64,000 nt of DNA from Geomobilimonas luticola (GCF_018476905.1 NZ_JAHCVK010000005.1:62001-126000), one strand, 5' to 3'. Positions 8,116 to 18,076 are shown, counted from the stretch's first letter. Made by a program: numbers and translations. The notes: a model not told the origin generated them from the letters alone.

Positions 8116-9681
8116 ATGGCTACAATCACCCGTGCACTCATCAGCGTCTCCGACAAGACCGGCATCGTCGAATTTTCCCGGGAGTTGACCTCCTTCGGCG
8201 TGGAGATCCTCTCCACCGGCGGTACTGCCAAGCTGCTCCGGGAGGCGGGGCTGGCGGTGAAGGACGTCTCCGAGTTCACCGGGTTTCCCGAGATGTTGGA
8301 CGGCCGGGTCAAGACCCTCCATCCCAAGGTCCACGGTGGTCTCCTCGGCATGCGGGGGAACCCGGAGCACGTGGCGACCATGAAGGCCCACGGCATCGAG
8401 CCGATCGACATGGTGGTGGTGAACCTCTACCCCTTCGAGGCGACGGTGGCGAAGCCCGGCTGTACCCTGGAGGATGCCATCGAGAACATCGACATCGGCG
8501 GCCCGACCATGCTCCGCTCGGCGGCCAAGAACAACGCCGACGTAACCGTCATCGTGGACCACAACGACTACGGTCCGGTGCTGGACGAGATGAAGGCTTC
8601 CCGCGGCTCCGTGGCGCCGCCGACCAATTTCCGCCTGGCGGTGAAGGTCTACCAGCACACCGCGGCCTATGACGGGGCCATCTCCAACTGGCTGGGGAAA
8701 AAGCTCGGCGAGGAGGATGCCACGTTCCCGCCGACCCTCACCTTCCAGTTCAGAAAGGCCCAGGGGATGCGTTACGGCGAGAATCCCCACCAGTCCGCGG
8801 CATTTTACGTGGAGCGGAACGTGGCGGAGGCGTCGGTGGCCACTGCCCGCCAACTCCAGGGGAAAGAGCTTTCCTACAACAACATCGGCGACACCGATGC
8901 CGCACTGGAGTGCGTCAAGCAGTTCACCGAGGGGCCGGCCTGCGTCATCGTCAAGCATGCCAACCCCTGCGGCGTCGCCATCGGTTCGACGCTCCTGGAG
9001 GCGTACGACCGTGCCCACAAGACCGATCCCGAATCGGCCTTCGGCGGGATCATCGCCCTCAACGGCGAGCTGGACGAGGCGACGGCCCGGGCCATCGTGG
9101 AACGGCAGTTCGTGGAGGTGATCATCGCTCCCAGTGTTTCCGCCGCGGCCAGCGAGGTGGTGGCCGCCAAGAAGAACGTGCGGCTCCTGGAGTGCGGGCA
9201 GTGGCCGGCAGCACCGGGACAGCGCCTCGACATGAAGCGGGTCAACGGCGGCCTACTGGTCCAGGACACGGACCTCGCCCTCCACGGTGAGCTGAAGGTC
9301 GTTACCAAACGGCAGCCGACGGAGAAGGAGATGATCGATCTCCTCTTCACCTGGCGGGTGGCCAAGTTCGTCAAGTCCAACGCCATCGTCTATGGCAGGG
9401 ACGGGATGACCATCGGCGTCGGGGCCGGCCAGATGAGCCGGGTCAACTCGGCCCGCATCGCTGCCATCAAGGCGGAGCATGCCGGGCTCGAGGTGAAGGG
9501 GGCGGTCATGGCCTCCGACGCCTTCTTCCCGTTCCGGGACGGCCTGGACAACGCGGCTGCGGTCGGTGTAACGGCGGTCATCCAGCCGGGGGGGAGCATG
9601 CGGGACGCGGAAGTCATCGCCGCCGCCGACGAGCATGATATTGCCATGGTATTCACCGCCATGCGCCATTTCCGGCATTGA
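8116..9681 (+). CDS. purH: Bifunctional AICAR transformylase / IMP cyclohydrolase
   Basis: Catalyses the last two steps of IMP synthesis in the cytoplasm. The 521 residues have the usual order: an IMP cyclohydrolase domain at the N-terminus ([43 protein letters not shown]) and an AICAR transformylase domain ([35 protein letters not shown]). The ATG at 8116 follows AAAGGAG by 11 nt and gives the canonical start; an upstream extension to 8053 has no homology. The last two bases overlap the start of the next membrane-protein gene. purD and purE follow further downstream after two inserted membrane-protein genes. Confidence 0.97.
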   Translation: MATITRALISVSDKTGIVEFSRELTSFGVEILSTGGTAKLLREAGLAVKDVSEFTGFPEMLDGRVKTLHPKVHGGLLGMRGNPEHVATMKAHGIEPIDMVVVNLYPFEATVAKPGCTLEDAIENIDIGGPTMLRSAAKNNADVTVIVDHNDYGPVLDEMKASRGSVAPPTNFRLAVKVYQHTAAYDGAISNWLGKKLGEEDATFPPTLTFQFRKAQGMRYGENPHQSAAFYVERNVAEASVATARQLQGKELSYNNIGDTDAALECVKQFTEGPACVIVKHANPCGVAIGSTLLEAYDRAHKTDPESAFGGIIALNGELDEATARAIVERQFVEVIIAPSVSAAASEVVAAKKNVRLLECGQWPAAPGQRLDMKRVNGGLLVQDTDLALHGELKVVTKRQPTEKEMIDLLFTWRVAKFVKSNAIVYGRDGMTIGVGAGQMSRVNSARIAAIKAEHAGLEVKGAVMASDAFFPFRDGLDNAAAVGVTAVIQPGGSMRDAEVIAAADEHDIAMVFTAMRHFRH

Positions 9682-11294
9682 GAACGAAGGAATACAATGG
9701 TTATTCTCTGCTGCTCCCTTCGCTCGTGCTTCTTGTCGTTGTCTTTGCAGTGTATGGAGGAGTTCTCCACCATAACTTCCTCGACGGCTGGGATGACGAC
9801 AGCTATGTTACGGCCAACCGGGCAGTCCAGGGAATCACTATCGACAATGTGAAGGCTGCCTTCACTTCGATCTACGTGGGGAACTACGCACCGTTGCAAA
9901 TCGTGTCGTACATGGTGGACTATGCCATCTGGGGGCCGCATGCCATCGGTTTCCTCTTGACCAACATACTGCTCCATGCCGCTAATGGTCTCCTCTACTT
10001 TGCTCTGGCAAGAAGGCTGGCCGAAAGCCTCCTTCCTGCCTTCGTTGCTGCGTTCATTTTCCTTTTTCACCCCGTCCAAGTGGAGACGGTGGCGTGGATT
10101 TCCCAGCGGAAGACCCTCCTTGCGATGTTCTTCTTTTTGTCGGCTCTCCATGCGTGGGTGGCGTGGCGCGAACGGAAGGAACCGACGGGGGTGATTTTCT
10201 ACGCGGTGTCGTTGGGGGCATTTTGCTGCGCAGTACTTGCAAAGTCGGTTGCCGTGGTATTGCCTGTAGCCCTGCTTCTCTATGACCTTTGCTTTGTTGC
10301 GAAAAACAGGCGTCAAGGACTTGTGGCAGGCCTGATCCCCTTTCTGTTGATAGCCCTTGCATTCGCGACGATGAATTTTGTTGTACAGGACCCCGCCTTG
10401 GGAGGTGGGGGGGGGAGGGCTGCCTGGCATGGAGGGGGGCCGCTGGCCACGCTCTATACCATGCTGCCCGTGGTTGTTCGTTACCTGGGAATGCTTGTCT
10501 GGCCGACGAATCTTTCGGCCTTTTACGATCCTCCAATAAGAAATGCGGTCGATCTGCAGGTGGCCCTCGCGGCCCTGCTGCTCGCCGTGCTTACTGCCGG
10601 AATGGTCTTTCTCTGGAAACGCAAGCGGAAGCTTTTCTTCTGGGGGGGGGTGTTCTGGCTGGGGTTGCTGCCGGTTTCCCAAGTTGTGCCACTCGTAACC
10701 CTCATGAATGATCGTTATCTCTACTTTCCGCTTCTCGGACTGGCAATGCTCTGCGGAGTTCTCCTGGCATGTCTTGCGGATGCCTTGGGTTATAGTGCGG
10801 GGCGCACATGGACGGTCGTTCCCCTGTTGGTGTTTCTCCTCCCTTTGCCGTTCCTTGCGTGGGAGCGGACCAAGGTCTGGCAAAATTCTCTCACCCTCTG
10901 GAGCGATGTGGTGGTGAAGTCGCCCACGAGCAAGTGGGGATGGATCGGTTTGGCTGAGGCCTACCGGAACCGTAACCAGACGGATATGGCTATTCAGACC
11001 TACCAGCGAGTACTTTCCATGGACCCTGCGTCGGTCAGGGCGCTCATAAACCTGGGACGTCTCTATACCATGCGTGGGGATACTGCGAAAGGGAGAGGAT
11101 ACCTGCTGAAGGCTGTCGAACTTTATCCGGGGTATTCTCCATCCTATGTCGCTCTCGGGGAAAATTACTATCGTGCCGGTGAGTGGGAGCAGGCGGTAGC
11201 GGCCTATGGGAAAGCCCGGGCGCTTGACCCGCAGGCCAAGGGGCTGGATAGTGTTTTACATGAGTTAAAGGGGCGTGCTGGCAGTCGTCAGTGA
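9678..11294 (+). CDS. TMTC-like membrane glycosyltransferase with C-terminal TPRs (paralog 1)
   Basis: The protein has 538 residues. A multi-pass N-terminal region begins with a hydrophobic helix and then [19 protein letters not shown], an acidic first periplasmic loop like that of GT-C/PMT enzymes and the TMTC (DUF1736) family. Later blocks VEDTVAWI-like ([16 protein letters not shown]), [17 protein letters not shown] and [13 protein letters not shown] are shared with the next gene. TPR-like repeats fill about residues 425-530. The TTG start at 9678 overlaps the purH stop; no strong Shine-Dalgarno is seen. Two G9 tracts (10407-10415, 10642-10650) lie in the gene. It probably transfers a lipid-linked sugar in the periplasm, by inference from family. 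Confidence 0.72.
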   Translation: MRTKEYNGYSLLLPSLVLLVVVFAVYGGVLHHNFLDGWDDDSYVTANRAVQGITIDNVKAAFTSIYVGNYAPLQIVSYMVDYAIWGPHAIGFLLTNILLHAANGLLYFALARRLAESLLPAFVAAFIFLFHPVQVETVAWISQRKTLLAMFFFLSALHAWVAWRERKEPTGVIFYAVSLGAFCCAVLAKSVAVVLPVALLLYDLCFVAKNRRQGLVAGLIPFLLIALAFATMNFVVQDPALGGGGGRAAWHGGGPLATLYTMLPVVVRYLGMLVWPTNLSAFYDPPIRNAVDLQVALAALLLAVLTAGMVFLWKRKRKLFFWGGVFWLGLLPVSQVVPLVTLMNDRYLYFPLLGLAMLCGVLLACLADALGYSAGRTWTVVPLLVFLLPLPFLAWERTKVWQNSLTLWSDVVVKSPTSKWGWIGLAEAYRNRNQTDMAIQTYQRVLSMDPASVRALINLGRLYTMRGDTAKGRGYLLKAVELYPGYSPSYVALGENYYRAGEWEQAVAAYGKARALDPQAKGLDSVLHELKGRAGSRQ

Positions 11295-11345
11295 TGGGAT
11301 ATGAGGCGACCACGGATGCCGAGCAGGTATAACGGACTATAAGCC

Positions 11346-13235
11346 ATGATATCCTTGAGCAATTTTCATCTACGGCCCCATTATCTGTGCATTGGTATTC
11401 TCTTGGTGGTTGCCGGTCTTGTCTATGGGGGCATACTCGGGCACCAGTTCATCTTCAATTGGGATGACAGTGCCTACGTGGTTGAAAACGAGGCTGTGCG
11501 GGGGGTAACCCCCGACCATGTGCGGGCTGCCTTCAGCTCGTTTTACGTGGGTAACTACGCACCGGTTCACATAGTCTCCTACATGCTTGACTACAGCATC
11601 TGGGGATTGAGGCCGTACGGGTATCTGCTGACAAATATACTCCTCCACGCTTCCAACGGTTTGCTGTTCTACGTGCTCCTTGTCCGTCTTCATCTCGGCA
11701 AGGTGGGCGCACTGTTTGCGGCACTACTGTTCCTCGTCCATCCGGTGCAAGTAGAGACAGTGGCCTGGGTGGCCGAACGAAAAAACCTGCTTGCCATGCT
11801 GTTTTTCCTGATTTCCCTCTTACTGTACACTATGTACGGGGATCATGGGGAGCGACAGCGACGCGGCGGTAAAATATTCTATGGTGCTTCCCTGGCGGCC
11901 TTCGCCATGGCCGTACTGTCCAAGTCGGTGGCAGTGGTTCTGTTGCCGACCCTGCTGTTATATGATATCTGCTTCCTTCCGGCAGGGGAGTGGCGCCGTC
12001 GGCTGATCGAAAAAATTCCCTATCTGCTGATAGTGGTCGGCACCGTTATTGTAACCTGCATCAGCCAGGCGGGTGAATCCTCGGGTGGAATGCGCACCTA
12101 TCATGGCGGCAGTCCCTTTGTCACGTTCTTGACCATGCTGCCGGTGCTTGCCGAGTACCTGCGCATGCTGGTCTGGCCGAGCCACCTGAGCGTTGTCTAT
12201 ATGCCGGACTTGAAGCAGCAGGTAGACGGCACGGTGGCCGGTGCCGCCATTCTGCTGATACTCGTCAGCTGTGCCGGCGTGTACCTGTTTCGCCGGCAGC
12301 GGCCACTTTTTTTCTGGTTCGCACTGTTCTGGATCGGGTTGGTGCCGGTGTCCCAGATTATTCCCATTGCGACCCTTATGAATGATCGCTACCTCTATTT
12401 TCCTCTTCTTGGCGCGGCAGCCATGGCAGGCTGCGGAGTCACGGCCGGCTGGAGTTCCACGAGTACGGGGAAGGGTAAGGGTATCCTGCTTGCGTGTGCC
12501 GGACTCCTGGTCCTGTCGTTGGCCGTTGCCGCACAGCAGCGAACTGACGTCTGGCAAGACGAGATTTCACTCTGGAGCGATGCGGCTCATAAGGAGCCGG
12601 AATGTCATGTGGCATGGTTCGGTTTGGGTGATGCCCAACTGTCCAGGGGGGCAACGGAAAAAGGTGTGCAGGCCCTGAATCGTGCCTTGGTAATTGACCC
12701 TACCTATGGCAACGCACTGCACCGTCTGGCACTATTCTACATGGAAAGGGGAGAGCTCCTTACGGCGCGTCCCTACCTCCAGCGCCTGGTGTCACATTGG
12801 CCCGGTGACATCTACGGTTTGACGGCCCTTGCCGCCAACTACTACCTGGCCGGAGATCTCCCCGGGGCTGCAGTCTATTACACCCAGGCTCTGGCATTAC
12901 AGCCGGATTCCGCGCCGATCCTTACCTATCTCGGTCATGTGAATCTTGGCTTGAGGCAACTGGAGCCGGCCAGACGCTATTATCTCGATGCCCTCAAGAT
13001 TGGCGGTTCCCGGGGAGAGATTGAATACAGCCTGGCGTGTGTGGAGGCCCTGGCTGGTCGACCTGCAACGGCCATCGATTACCTTGAGGCAGCATTGGCC
13101 GATGGATTTACCGATCTGGTCCGGATCAGAAACAATCGAGAGTTGGTGTCCCTGTGGGGGAAGCCGGAATTCTTAGCCTTGCAGGGGCGTACCGGTCGAG
13201 AGGAAGGAACGATTGGTGCGAAGGGCAGACAATAA
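11346..13235 (+). CDS. TMTC-like membrane glycosyltransferase with C-terminal TPRs (paralog 2)
   Basis: The protein has 629 residues and is a clear paralog of the preceding gene: [58 protein letters not shown] and DVWQDEISLWSDA align along the length. The C-terminal ~200 residues contain more TPR units than paralog 1 (LGDAQLSRGATEKGVQALN, LAANYYLAGDLPGAAVYYT, LGHVNLGLRQLEPARRYYL). The multi-pass membrane region plus acidic first loop indicates a GT-C-type transferase acting on lipid-linked donors. Its stop lies 22 bp before the purD start, so it is probably read in the same transcript as the purine genes. Substrate unknown. Confidence 0.72.
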   Translation: MISLSNFHLRPHYLCIGILLVVAGLVYGGILGHQFIFNWDDSAYVVENEAVRGVTPDHVRAAFSSFYVGNYAPVHIVSYMLDYSIWGLRPYGYLLTNILLHASNGLLFYVLLVRLHLGKVGALFAALLFLVHPVQVETVAWVAERKNLLAMLFFLISLLLYTMYGDHGERQRRGGKIFYGASLAAFAMAVLSKSVAVVLLPTLLLYDICFLPAGEWRRRLIEKIPYLLIVVGTVIVTCISQAGESSGGMRTYHGGSPFVTFLTMLPVLAEYLRMLVWPSHLSVVYMPDLKQQVDGTVAGAAILLILVSCAGVYLFRRQRPLFFWFALFWIGLVPVSQIIPIATLMNDRYLYFPLLGAAAMAGCGVTAGWSSTSTGKGKGILLACAGLLVLSLAVAAQQRTDVWQDEISLWSDAAHKEPECHVAWFGLGDAQLSRGATEKGVQALNRALVIDPTYGNALHRLALFYMERGELLTARPYLQRLVSHWPGDIYGLTALAANYYLAGDLPGAAVYYTQALALQPDSAPILTYLGHVNLGLRQLEPARRYYLDALKIGGSRGEIEYSLACVEALAGRPATAIDYLEAALADGFTDLVRIRNNRELVSLWGKPEFLALQGRTGREEGTIGAKGRQ

Positions 13236-13257
13236 ACGTACTTGGATAGGAGCTTAT

Positions 13258-14529
13258 ATGAAAATTCTGGTTATTGGCAGTGGCGGGCGGGAGCACGCCC
13301 TGGTCTGGAAGATCGCCCAGTCCCCGCTGGTGAAGAAGGTCTACTGCGCACCGGGGAACCCCGGTATCGGCCAGCTTGCGGAGAACGTCGCCATCGGGGT
13401 TGACGACCTGCCGGGACTCCTGGCCTTTGCCCGGCGGGAGAACGTCGACCTGACGGTGGTCGGGCCGGAACTTCCCCTCTCCCTGGGGATCGTCGACCTG
13501 TTCGAGGAGTACGGTCTGAAGATATTCGGCGCCCGGCGCAACGCGGCGCTGATCGAGGCGAGCAAGGCCTTTTCCAAGGACCTGATGAAGAAGTATCATG
13601 TCCCCACGGCCGCCTACGAAGTCTTCACCGCTGTGGAACCCGCAATCGCCTTCATCGACCGGCTCGGCGTCCCCATTGTCATCAAGGCCGACGGACTGGC
13701 GGCCGGAAAGGGAGTCATCATCGCCCAGACCCGGGACGAGGCGGTGGAGGCGGTAACCGACATGCTGTCGGGGAATGCCTTCGGCGAGGCGGGTTCCCGG
13801 GTGGTGGTCGAGGAGTTCCTGAAGGGTGAAGAGGCGTCGTTCCTCGCCTTCACCGACGGGAAGAACATCATCCCCCTGGCGAGCGCCCAGGACCACAAGG
13901 CGGTCTTCGACGGGGATACCGGCCCCAACACCGGCGGCATGGGGGCCTATTCGCCGGCGCCGGTAGTGACACCGGCCATTCACGAGAAGGCGATGGCCGA
14001 AGTCATGCGCCGCACCGTGGATGGCATGGCGGCGGAGGGGCGTCCCTACCGGGGGGTTCTCTACGCCGGCCTGATGATCGACGGCGACCAGGTGAAAACC
14101 CTGGAGTTCAACGCCCGGTTCGGCGACCCGGAATGCCAGCCGCTCCTGATGCGGATGAAATCGGACATCGTGCCGATTCTCCTGGCCGTTGCGGAGGGGG
14201 ACATCAGCCGTGTGGCGATCGAATGGCACGACCAGGCGGCGGTATGCGTTGTCATGGCGAGCGGCGGATACCCGGCGGAGTACCGCAAGGGGGATGCAAT
14301 CCAGGGGCTGGACGCGGCGGCGCGGATACCTGACGTGATGGTGTTCCACGCCGGGACGGCGGTCAGGGGAGAAGAAACGGTCACCAGCGGCGGGCGGGTT
14401 CTCGGTGTCACCGCGTTGGGAGGAACGGTGAGGGAGGCGATCGACCGTGCCTATCAAGGGGTCGCCGCCATCAGCTGGGACGGGGTGCACTTTCGCAAGG
14501 ATATCGGGAGCAAGGCTTTGAATCGGTGA
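13258..14529 (+). CDS. purD: Phosphoribosylamine-glycine ligase (GAR synthetase)
   Basis: An ATP-grasp enzyme joining phosphoribosylamine and glycine, second step of purine synthesis. 423 residues. Markers are MKILVIGSGGREHAL at the start, VIKADGLAAGKGVIIA (ATP grasp), NTGGMGAYSPAPV, and EFNARFGDPECQ (metal binding). The ATG at 13258 follows TAGGAG by 5 nt; the open frame upstream of it is noise. It lies 22 bp after the TPR membrane protein and is followed by a family A repeat and then purE. Confidence 0.97.
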   Translation: MKILVIGSGGREHALVWKIAQSPLVKKVYCAPGNPGIGQLAENVAIGVDDLPGLLAFARRENVDLTVVGPELPLSLGIVDLFEEYGLKIFGARRNAALIEASKAFSKDLMKKYHVPTAAYEVFTAVEPAIAFIDRLGVPIVIKADGLAAGKGVIIAQTRDEAVEAVTDMLSGNAFGEAGSRVVVEEFLKGEEASFLAFTDGKNIIPLASAQDHKAVFDGDTGPNTGGMGAYSPAPVVTPAIHEKAMAEVMRRTVDGMAAEGRPYRGVLYAGLMIDGDQVKTLEFNARFGDPECQPLLMRMKSDIVPILLAVAEGDISRVAIEWHDQAAVCVVMASGGYPAEYRKGDAIQGLDAAARIPDVMVFHAGTAVRGEETVTSGGRVLGVTALGGTVREAIDRAYQGVAAISWDGVHFRKDIGSKALNR

Positions 14530-14539
14530 ATCGTGATCA

Positions 14540-14653
14540 GGGACCAGGGACCAGGGACCAGGGACCATTAGTGGCAATGAAGTTTTTACCGGTTCCCGAT
14601 CTCCGGTCCTGGCAGTTAAAACAGTTTTTACCGGTCCCGGGTCCCCGGTCCCG
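14540..14653. repeat. Bipartite family A element between purD and purE
   Basis: The left arm is four GGGACCA units (14540-14567). The right arms are GGTTCCC GATCTCC GGTCCTG (14591-14611) and GGTCCCG GGTCCCC GGTCCCG (14633-14653), each preceded by AGTTTTTACC. The left and right arms are inverted relative to each other. No gene is present; the purE ribosome-binding site begins just after. Confidence 0.85.
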
Positions 14654-14675
14654 GATACAAAGGAGTGTATTACAA

Positions 14676-15179
14676 ATGGCAAATCCACAGGTATTAATAG
14701 TAATGGGGAGCGATTCCGATCTGCCGATCATGGAGGAGGGGGCAAAGGTCCTGGCCGAATTCGGGGTATCCTGCGAGATGCGCATATCCTCGGCCCACCG
14801 CTGTCCCCGCAAAACAGCAGCACTCGCGGCAGGTGCTGCCGGTCGCGGGATCAAGGTGATCATTGCCGGCGCTGGCATGGCGGCGCATCTGGCGGGGGTC
14901 ATCGCGGCGGAAACCACCCTTCCCATAATCGGCGTCCCCATCGGTGGCGGATCGCTCAACGGAGTCGACGCCCTCTATGCCATGGTGCAGATGCCGGCGG
15001 GGATACCGGTGGCGACCATGGCCATCGGCAAGGCGGGGGCCAAGAACGCTGCCCTGTTCGCCATTCAGATGCTGGCGCTCCACGATGCCGGCCTGGCCGC
15101 CGCCCTCGTCAGTCATCGGGAAAAGATGGCGCACGAGGTGGAAGCGAAGGACCAGGCCCTGCAAGCATCCCGCTCGTAG
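14676..15179 (+). CDS. purE: N5-carboxyaminoimidazole ribonucleotide mutase
   Basis: Class I PurE moves the carboxyl group of N5-CAIR to C4, giving CAIR. 167 residues. The N-terminus VLIVMGSDSDLPIMEE, the SAHRCPRKT substrate loop, IAGAGMAAHLAGV and GVPIGGGSLNGVDAL are diagnostic. The ATG at 14676 follows AAAGGAG; the open frame extends upstream only through repeat DNA. No purK is adjacent. It ends the plus-strand purine group, and the next gene has its own promoter. Confidence 0.96.
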   Translation: MANPQVLIVMGSDSDLPIMEEGAKVLAEFGVSCEMRISSAHRCPRKTAALAAGAAGRGIKVIIAGAGMAAHLAGVIAAETTLPIIGVPIGGGSLNGVDALYAMVQMPAGIPVATMAIGKAGAKNAALFAIQMLALHDAGLAAALVSHREKMAHEVEAKDQALQASRS

Positions 15180-15263
15180 CCGGCGAAAGGTCCCCCCCGT
15201 TCCTTCCATGAACCGTGACAAGTTCGTGCCGACGGAGCAGGGTTAATCCGTGTTAACGTGCAC

Positions 15264-15320
15264 TGGGAGGGGGGTTGCGGGATATTTTTGCTTGACAAAG
15301 GTGCTGTTGTGTAATAGTTT
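15264..15320 (+). promoter_or_regulatory. Promoter region of the ppcA-like gene
   Basis: A perfect -35, TTGACA, is at 15292-15297. Weak -10 candidates are TAGTTT (17-nt spacing) and TAATAG (14-nt spacing). Just upstream, 15264-15278 (TGGGAGGGGGGTTGC) has the GG-N10-GC spacing of a -24/-12 promoter with two mismatches in the -24 half. Either could drive the gene; I favour the TTGACA site. Confidence 0.4.
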
Positions 15321-15359
15321 TGCCGCGGTTTACATTACAGACGGAGGAGGTGAAATTCG

Positions 15360-15632
15360 ATGAAAAAGATTTTTGCTGCGATGGCGCTTACGCTCATCTG
15401 TGCAGTGGCCGCCATGGCTGCCGACACCATCAATCTGCCTGCCAAGAACGGCAACGTGACCTTCAACCACAAAAAACATCAGGAAGTGGCGAAGGACTGC
15501 AAGGCATGCCACGAAAAAGGTCCCGGGAAAATCGAGGGCTTTGGCAAGGATTCCGCGCACAAGCTCTGCAAAGGCTGCCATGAGGAAAAGAAGGCCGGCC
15601 CGACCAAGTGCGGTGAGTGCCACAAGAAGTAA
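15360..15632 (+). CDS. Periplasmic triheme cytochrome c7, PpcA family
   Basis: A 90-residue precursor. Residues 1-20 are a Sec signal peptide (MKKIFAAMALTLICAVAAMAA). The mature ~70 residues hold three CXXCH sites (CKACH, CKGCH, CGECH) and the lysine-rich sequence typical of Geobacter PpcA-type cytochromes, which carry electrons from inner-membrane quinol oxidases across the periplasm. GGAGGTG lies upstream of the ATG. A strong terminator follows, so it is probably monocistronic. Which Ppc paralog (A-E) it is cannot be decided by eye. Confidence 0.93.
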   Translation: MKKIFAAMALTLICAVAAMAADTINLPAKNGNVTFNHKKHQEVAKDCKACHEKGPGKIEGFGKDSAHKLCKGCHEEKKAGPTKCGECHKK

Positions 15633-15658
15633 TCCGTTTCAAGCTTCCAGAAACAACG

Positions 15659-15694
15659 AAAAAGGGGTAACAGGATTCTTGTTATCCCTTTTTC
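15659..15694 (+). terminator. Strong intrinsic terminator after the ppcA-like gene
   Basis: AAAAAGGGGTAACA (15659-15672) pairs with TGTTATCCCTTTTT (15680-15693), 14 pairs with one G-T, loop of 7 nt, ending in a T run. Its symmetry means it could also work on the other strand. Confidence 0.9.
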
Positions 15695-15748
15695 TTAGCC
15701 ATAAATAAAATTAGTAAAATTAAATTATCCTTTTTGTGCTGTTTTGCA

Positions 15749-15780
15749 TATAATCGCACGTTGATGTGGCACGGCATCAA
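15749..15780 (+). promoter_or_regulatory. Promoter with overlapping palindrome upstream of resB
   Basis: A perfect -10, TATAAT, is at 15749-15754, with no good -35. The predicted start falls at about 15761, on the left edge of an inverted repeat TTGATG-N8-CATCAA (15761-15780). A site at +1 would suit a repressor. The regulator is not identified. Confidence 0.45.
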
Positions 15781-15803
15781 ATCATTATGTTCAGGAGAAC
15801 ACC

Positions 15804-17165
15804 TTGACTACCAAAGACCGCGGTTTTCTGCAAGCCCTCTGGGATTTTTTCTGTTCGCTCAAGCTTTCGATTTCGCTCTTGATCCTGCTGGCGTTGACCT
15901 CGATTATCGGTACGGTCATTCCCCAGGTACCCAACATCCCCGAGGAGTATATCCGCTCTCTGAGCCAGACCAAGCTGCAGCTGTACGACAAGCTCGGTTT
16001 CTTCGACATGTACCACTCCTGGTGGTTCATCCTGCTCCTCTACCTGTTGACGGTCAACCTGATCGCCTGTTCAATCAAGCGTCTGCCGCGGGTCTGGAAG
16101 ATAATATCCGAACCGACTCTGGTGATGGACGAGGGGTTCGAGAAGTCCCTCTCCCTCACCCATGATGTGAAGCTGAAAGGGGACAGCGCCGCGCTCAGGG
16201 AGAAGATGGTCTCCTTCCTTACGAGCGAGTTTTCGAAGCCGGTCGTGACGGAGGTTGACGGGGCCTGTCATCTCTTCGCCCAGAAGAGCGCCTATTCGCG
16301 GATGGGGGTGTACGTCGTACACCTGAGCATCATCATCATCTTCATCGGCGCCATCATCGGCTCCTATTTCGGCTACAAGGGATTTGTCAGCATCGTGGAG
16401 GGGGAGAGCGTCGACACGGTCGGACTCCGTTCGGGCAAGAGCATTCCCCTCGGCTTCGCGGTGAAATGCGAGAAATTTTCGGTCACCTTCTACGATACCG
16501 GTGCCCCCAAGGAATTCAAGAGCATTCTGACCGTACTGGAGAACGGCAAGCCGGTCCCCGGTTATGTCAATATTCCCACCATCGTCAATGACCCCCTCAC
16601 CTACAAGGGGATTACCTTCTACCAGTCAAGTTACGGCTCCGCCAGCGAAGGGGGGACGTTCTACTTCTCCGTCCGTCCCCGCACCGGGGGGACGCCGGTC
16701 AAGCTGACGGCACGCCAGGGAGACAAGGTTTCCCTCCCCGGTGGCGGCACCATGCAGGTCCTGGAGGCGACGGACGAGGTGCGCAACTTCATCCCCCAGT
16801 TTTCCGGGCCGGCGGCCCGCATCGAAGTGACCACCGGCAGTGGCGCTCCGCAAGTGTTTATCGTCATGCGCAATTATCCGGAACTGGACGAGCAGCGGGG
16901 CGGGGACATGGTCTTTACCTATGACGGTTCGGACCAGAAGTTCTACACCGGCCTCCAGGTGGCCAAGGACCCGGGTGTCTGGGTGGTCTGGCTCGGGTGC
17001 GCCCTCATGGTCGTCGGCATCTGCATGGCGTTTTTCATGTCCCACAAACGGGTCTGGATACGGATAGCCAACGGTCATGTCGTTCTCGGGGGGACTGCCA
17101 GCAAGAACCCGGCCGGTTTCCAGCTCCAGTTCGATTCCCTTGTGGATAAACTCTCTAAACTGTAA
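15804..17165 (+). CDS. resB: ResB-like cytochrome c biogenesis protein (system II)
   Basis: The protein has 453 residues. ResB/Ccs1 works with CcsA to deliver and attach heme to apocytochromes on the outside of the inner membrane. The N-terminal half has transmembrane segments (LKLSISLLILLALTSIIGTV; WWFILLLYLLTVNLIACS; VHLSIIIIFIGAIIGSYFG). A long periplasmic domain follows (TYKGITFYQSSYGSASEGG) and then a final helix near residue 400 (VWVVWLGCALMVVGICMAFF). The start is the TTG at 15804 with AGGAGA upstream. ccsA starts 19 bp downstream, and multiheme cytochromes, the probable clients, follow. Confidence 0.92.
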   Translation: MTTKDRGFLQALWDFFCSLKLSISLLILLALTSIIGTVIPQVPNIPEEYIRSLSQTKLQLYDKLGFFDMYHSWWFILLLYLLTVNLIACSIKRLPRVWKIISEPTLVMDEGFEKSLSLTHDVKLKGDSAALREKMVSFLTSEFSKPVVTEVDGACHLFAQKSAYSRMGVYVVHLSIIIIFIGAIIGSYFGYKGFVSIVEGESVDTVGLRSGKSIPLGFAVKCEKFSVTFYDTGAPKEFKSILTVLENGKPVPGYVNIPTIVNDPLTYKGITFYQSSYGSASEGGTFYFSVRPRTGGTPVKLTARQGDKVSLPGGGTMQVLEATDEVRNFIPQFSGPAARIEVTTGSGAPQVFIVMRNYPELDEQRGGDMVFTYDGSDQKFYTGLQVAKDPGVWVVWLGCALMVVGICMAFFMSHKRVWIRIANGHVVLGGTASKNPAGFQLQFDSLVDKLSKL

Positions 17166-17184
17166 CCCTTCGGAGGATACACCG

Positions 17185-18039
17185 ATGTCCAGTTCGCTGT
17201 TGTTCAACGTCACAACCTTTGCCTATCTGGCTTCCACCGTTGCCTTCTTCGCATTCCTGGCCAGCAGGAACAAGAATCTCGGCCTTGCCGGCAGCGGCAT
17301 CGCCTTTTTCGGCTTCATCGTCCAGACGGTCGCCATCGGCCTTCGCTGGCAGGAGTCCTACGCCATGGGGCATGGCCACGCCCCCCTCTCCAATCTCTAC
17401 GAGTCGGTGGTCTTCTTTTCCTGGACCATCATCCTGATCTTCGGGATTCTCGACCTGAAGTACAAATACCGGGTTATCGGGGCGTTCGTGGTTCCGTTCG
17501 CCCTTCTCGGCATGGCGTGGGCCCAGCTCGGCATGAACAGCGGCATCGAGCCGCTCGTCCCGGCCCTCCAGAGCAACTGGCTGCTGTACCACGTCATTAC
17601 CTGCTTCCTCGGTTATGCTGCCTTCGCGGTCGCCTGCGGCATCTCCATCATGTACCTGATCAAGGAGAGACAGGAGACAACCGACGGAAACTCCCAGGCC
17701 GGCGGTGTCATCTCCATGTTCCCTTCCATCAAGATACTGGACGACCTGAATTACAAGGCCATCATGATCGGTTTTCCGCTCCTGACCCTCGGCATCATTA
17801 CCGGCGCCGCATGGGCCAATTATGCCTGGGGAACCTACTGGAGCTGGGACCCGAAGGAGACCTGGTCACTCATCGTCTGGTTCGTGTACGCAGCCTTTCT
17901 GCACGCCCGCATAACCCGCGGGTGGGTCGGAAGGCGGGCGGCGATACTTTCCATCATCGGCTTTGCCGCCACCATCTTCTGCTATCTCGGTGTCAACCTG
18001 CTCCTTTCGGGTTTGCACAGTTACGGCGGCGGGCAGTAG
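17185..18039 (+). CDS. ccsA: CcsA-like heme channel/lyase of system II cytochrome c maturation
   Basis: A 284-residue inner-membrane protein of the HCP superfamily that exports heme and attaches it with ResB. The WWD-type signature is clear: WGTYWSWDPKETWSLIVWF near residue 215-235. Candidate heme-ligand histidines occur in the GHGHAPLSNLYES loop and in LLYHVITCFLGYAAFA. The ATG at 17185 follows CGGAGGAT; the open frame upstream overlaps resB and is not coding. It is tightly linked to resB and followed 37 bp later by a multiheme cytochrome. Confidence 0.95.
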   Translation: MSSSLLFNVTTFAYLASTVAFFAFLASRNKNLGLAGSGIAFFGFIVQTVAIGLRWQESYAMGHGHAPLSNLYESVVFFSWTIILIFGILDLKYKYRVIGAFVVPFALLGMAWAQLGMNSGIEPLVPALQSNWLLYHVITCFLGYAAFAVACGISIMYLIKERQETTDGNSQAGGVISMFPSIKILDDLNYKAIMIGFPLLTLGIITGAAWANYAWGTYWSWDPKETWSLIVWFVYAAFLHARITRGWVGRRAAILSIIGFAATIFCYLGVNLLLSGLHSYGGGQ

Positions 18040-18076
18040 CAGGGGATTTACACTACGGCTGTTCGGGAGAATGAGA

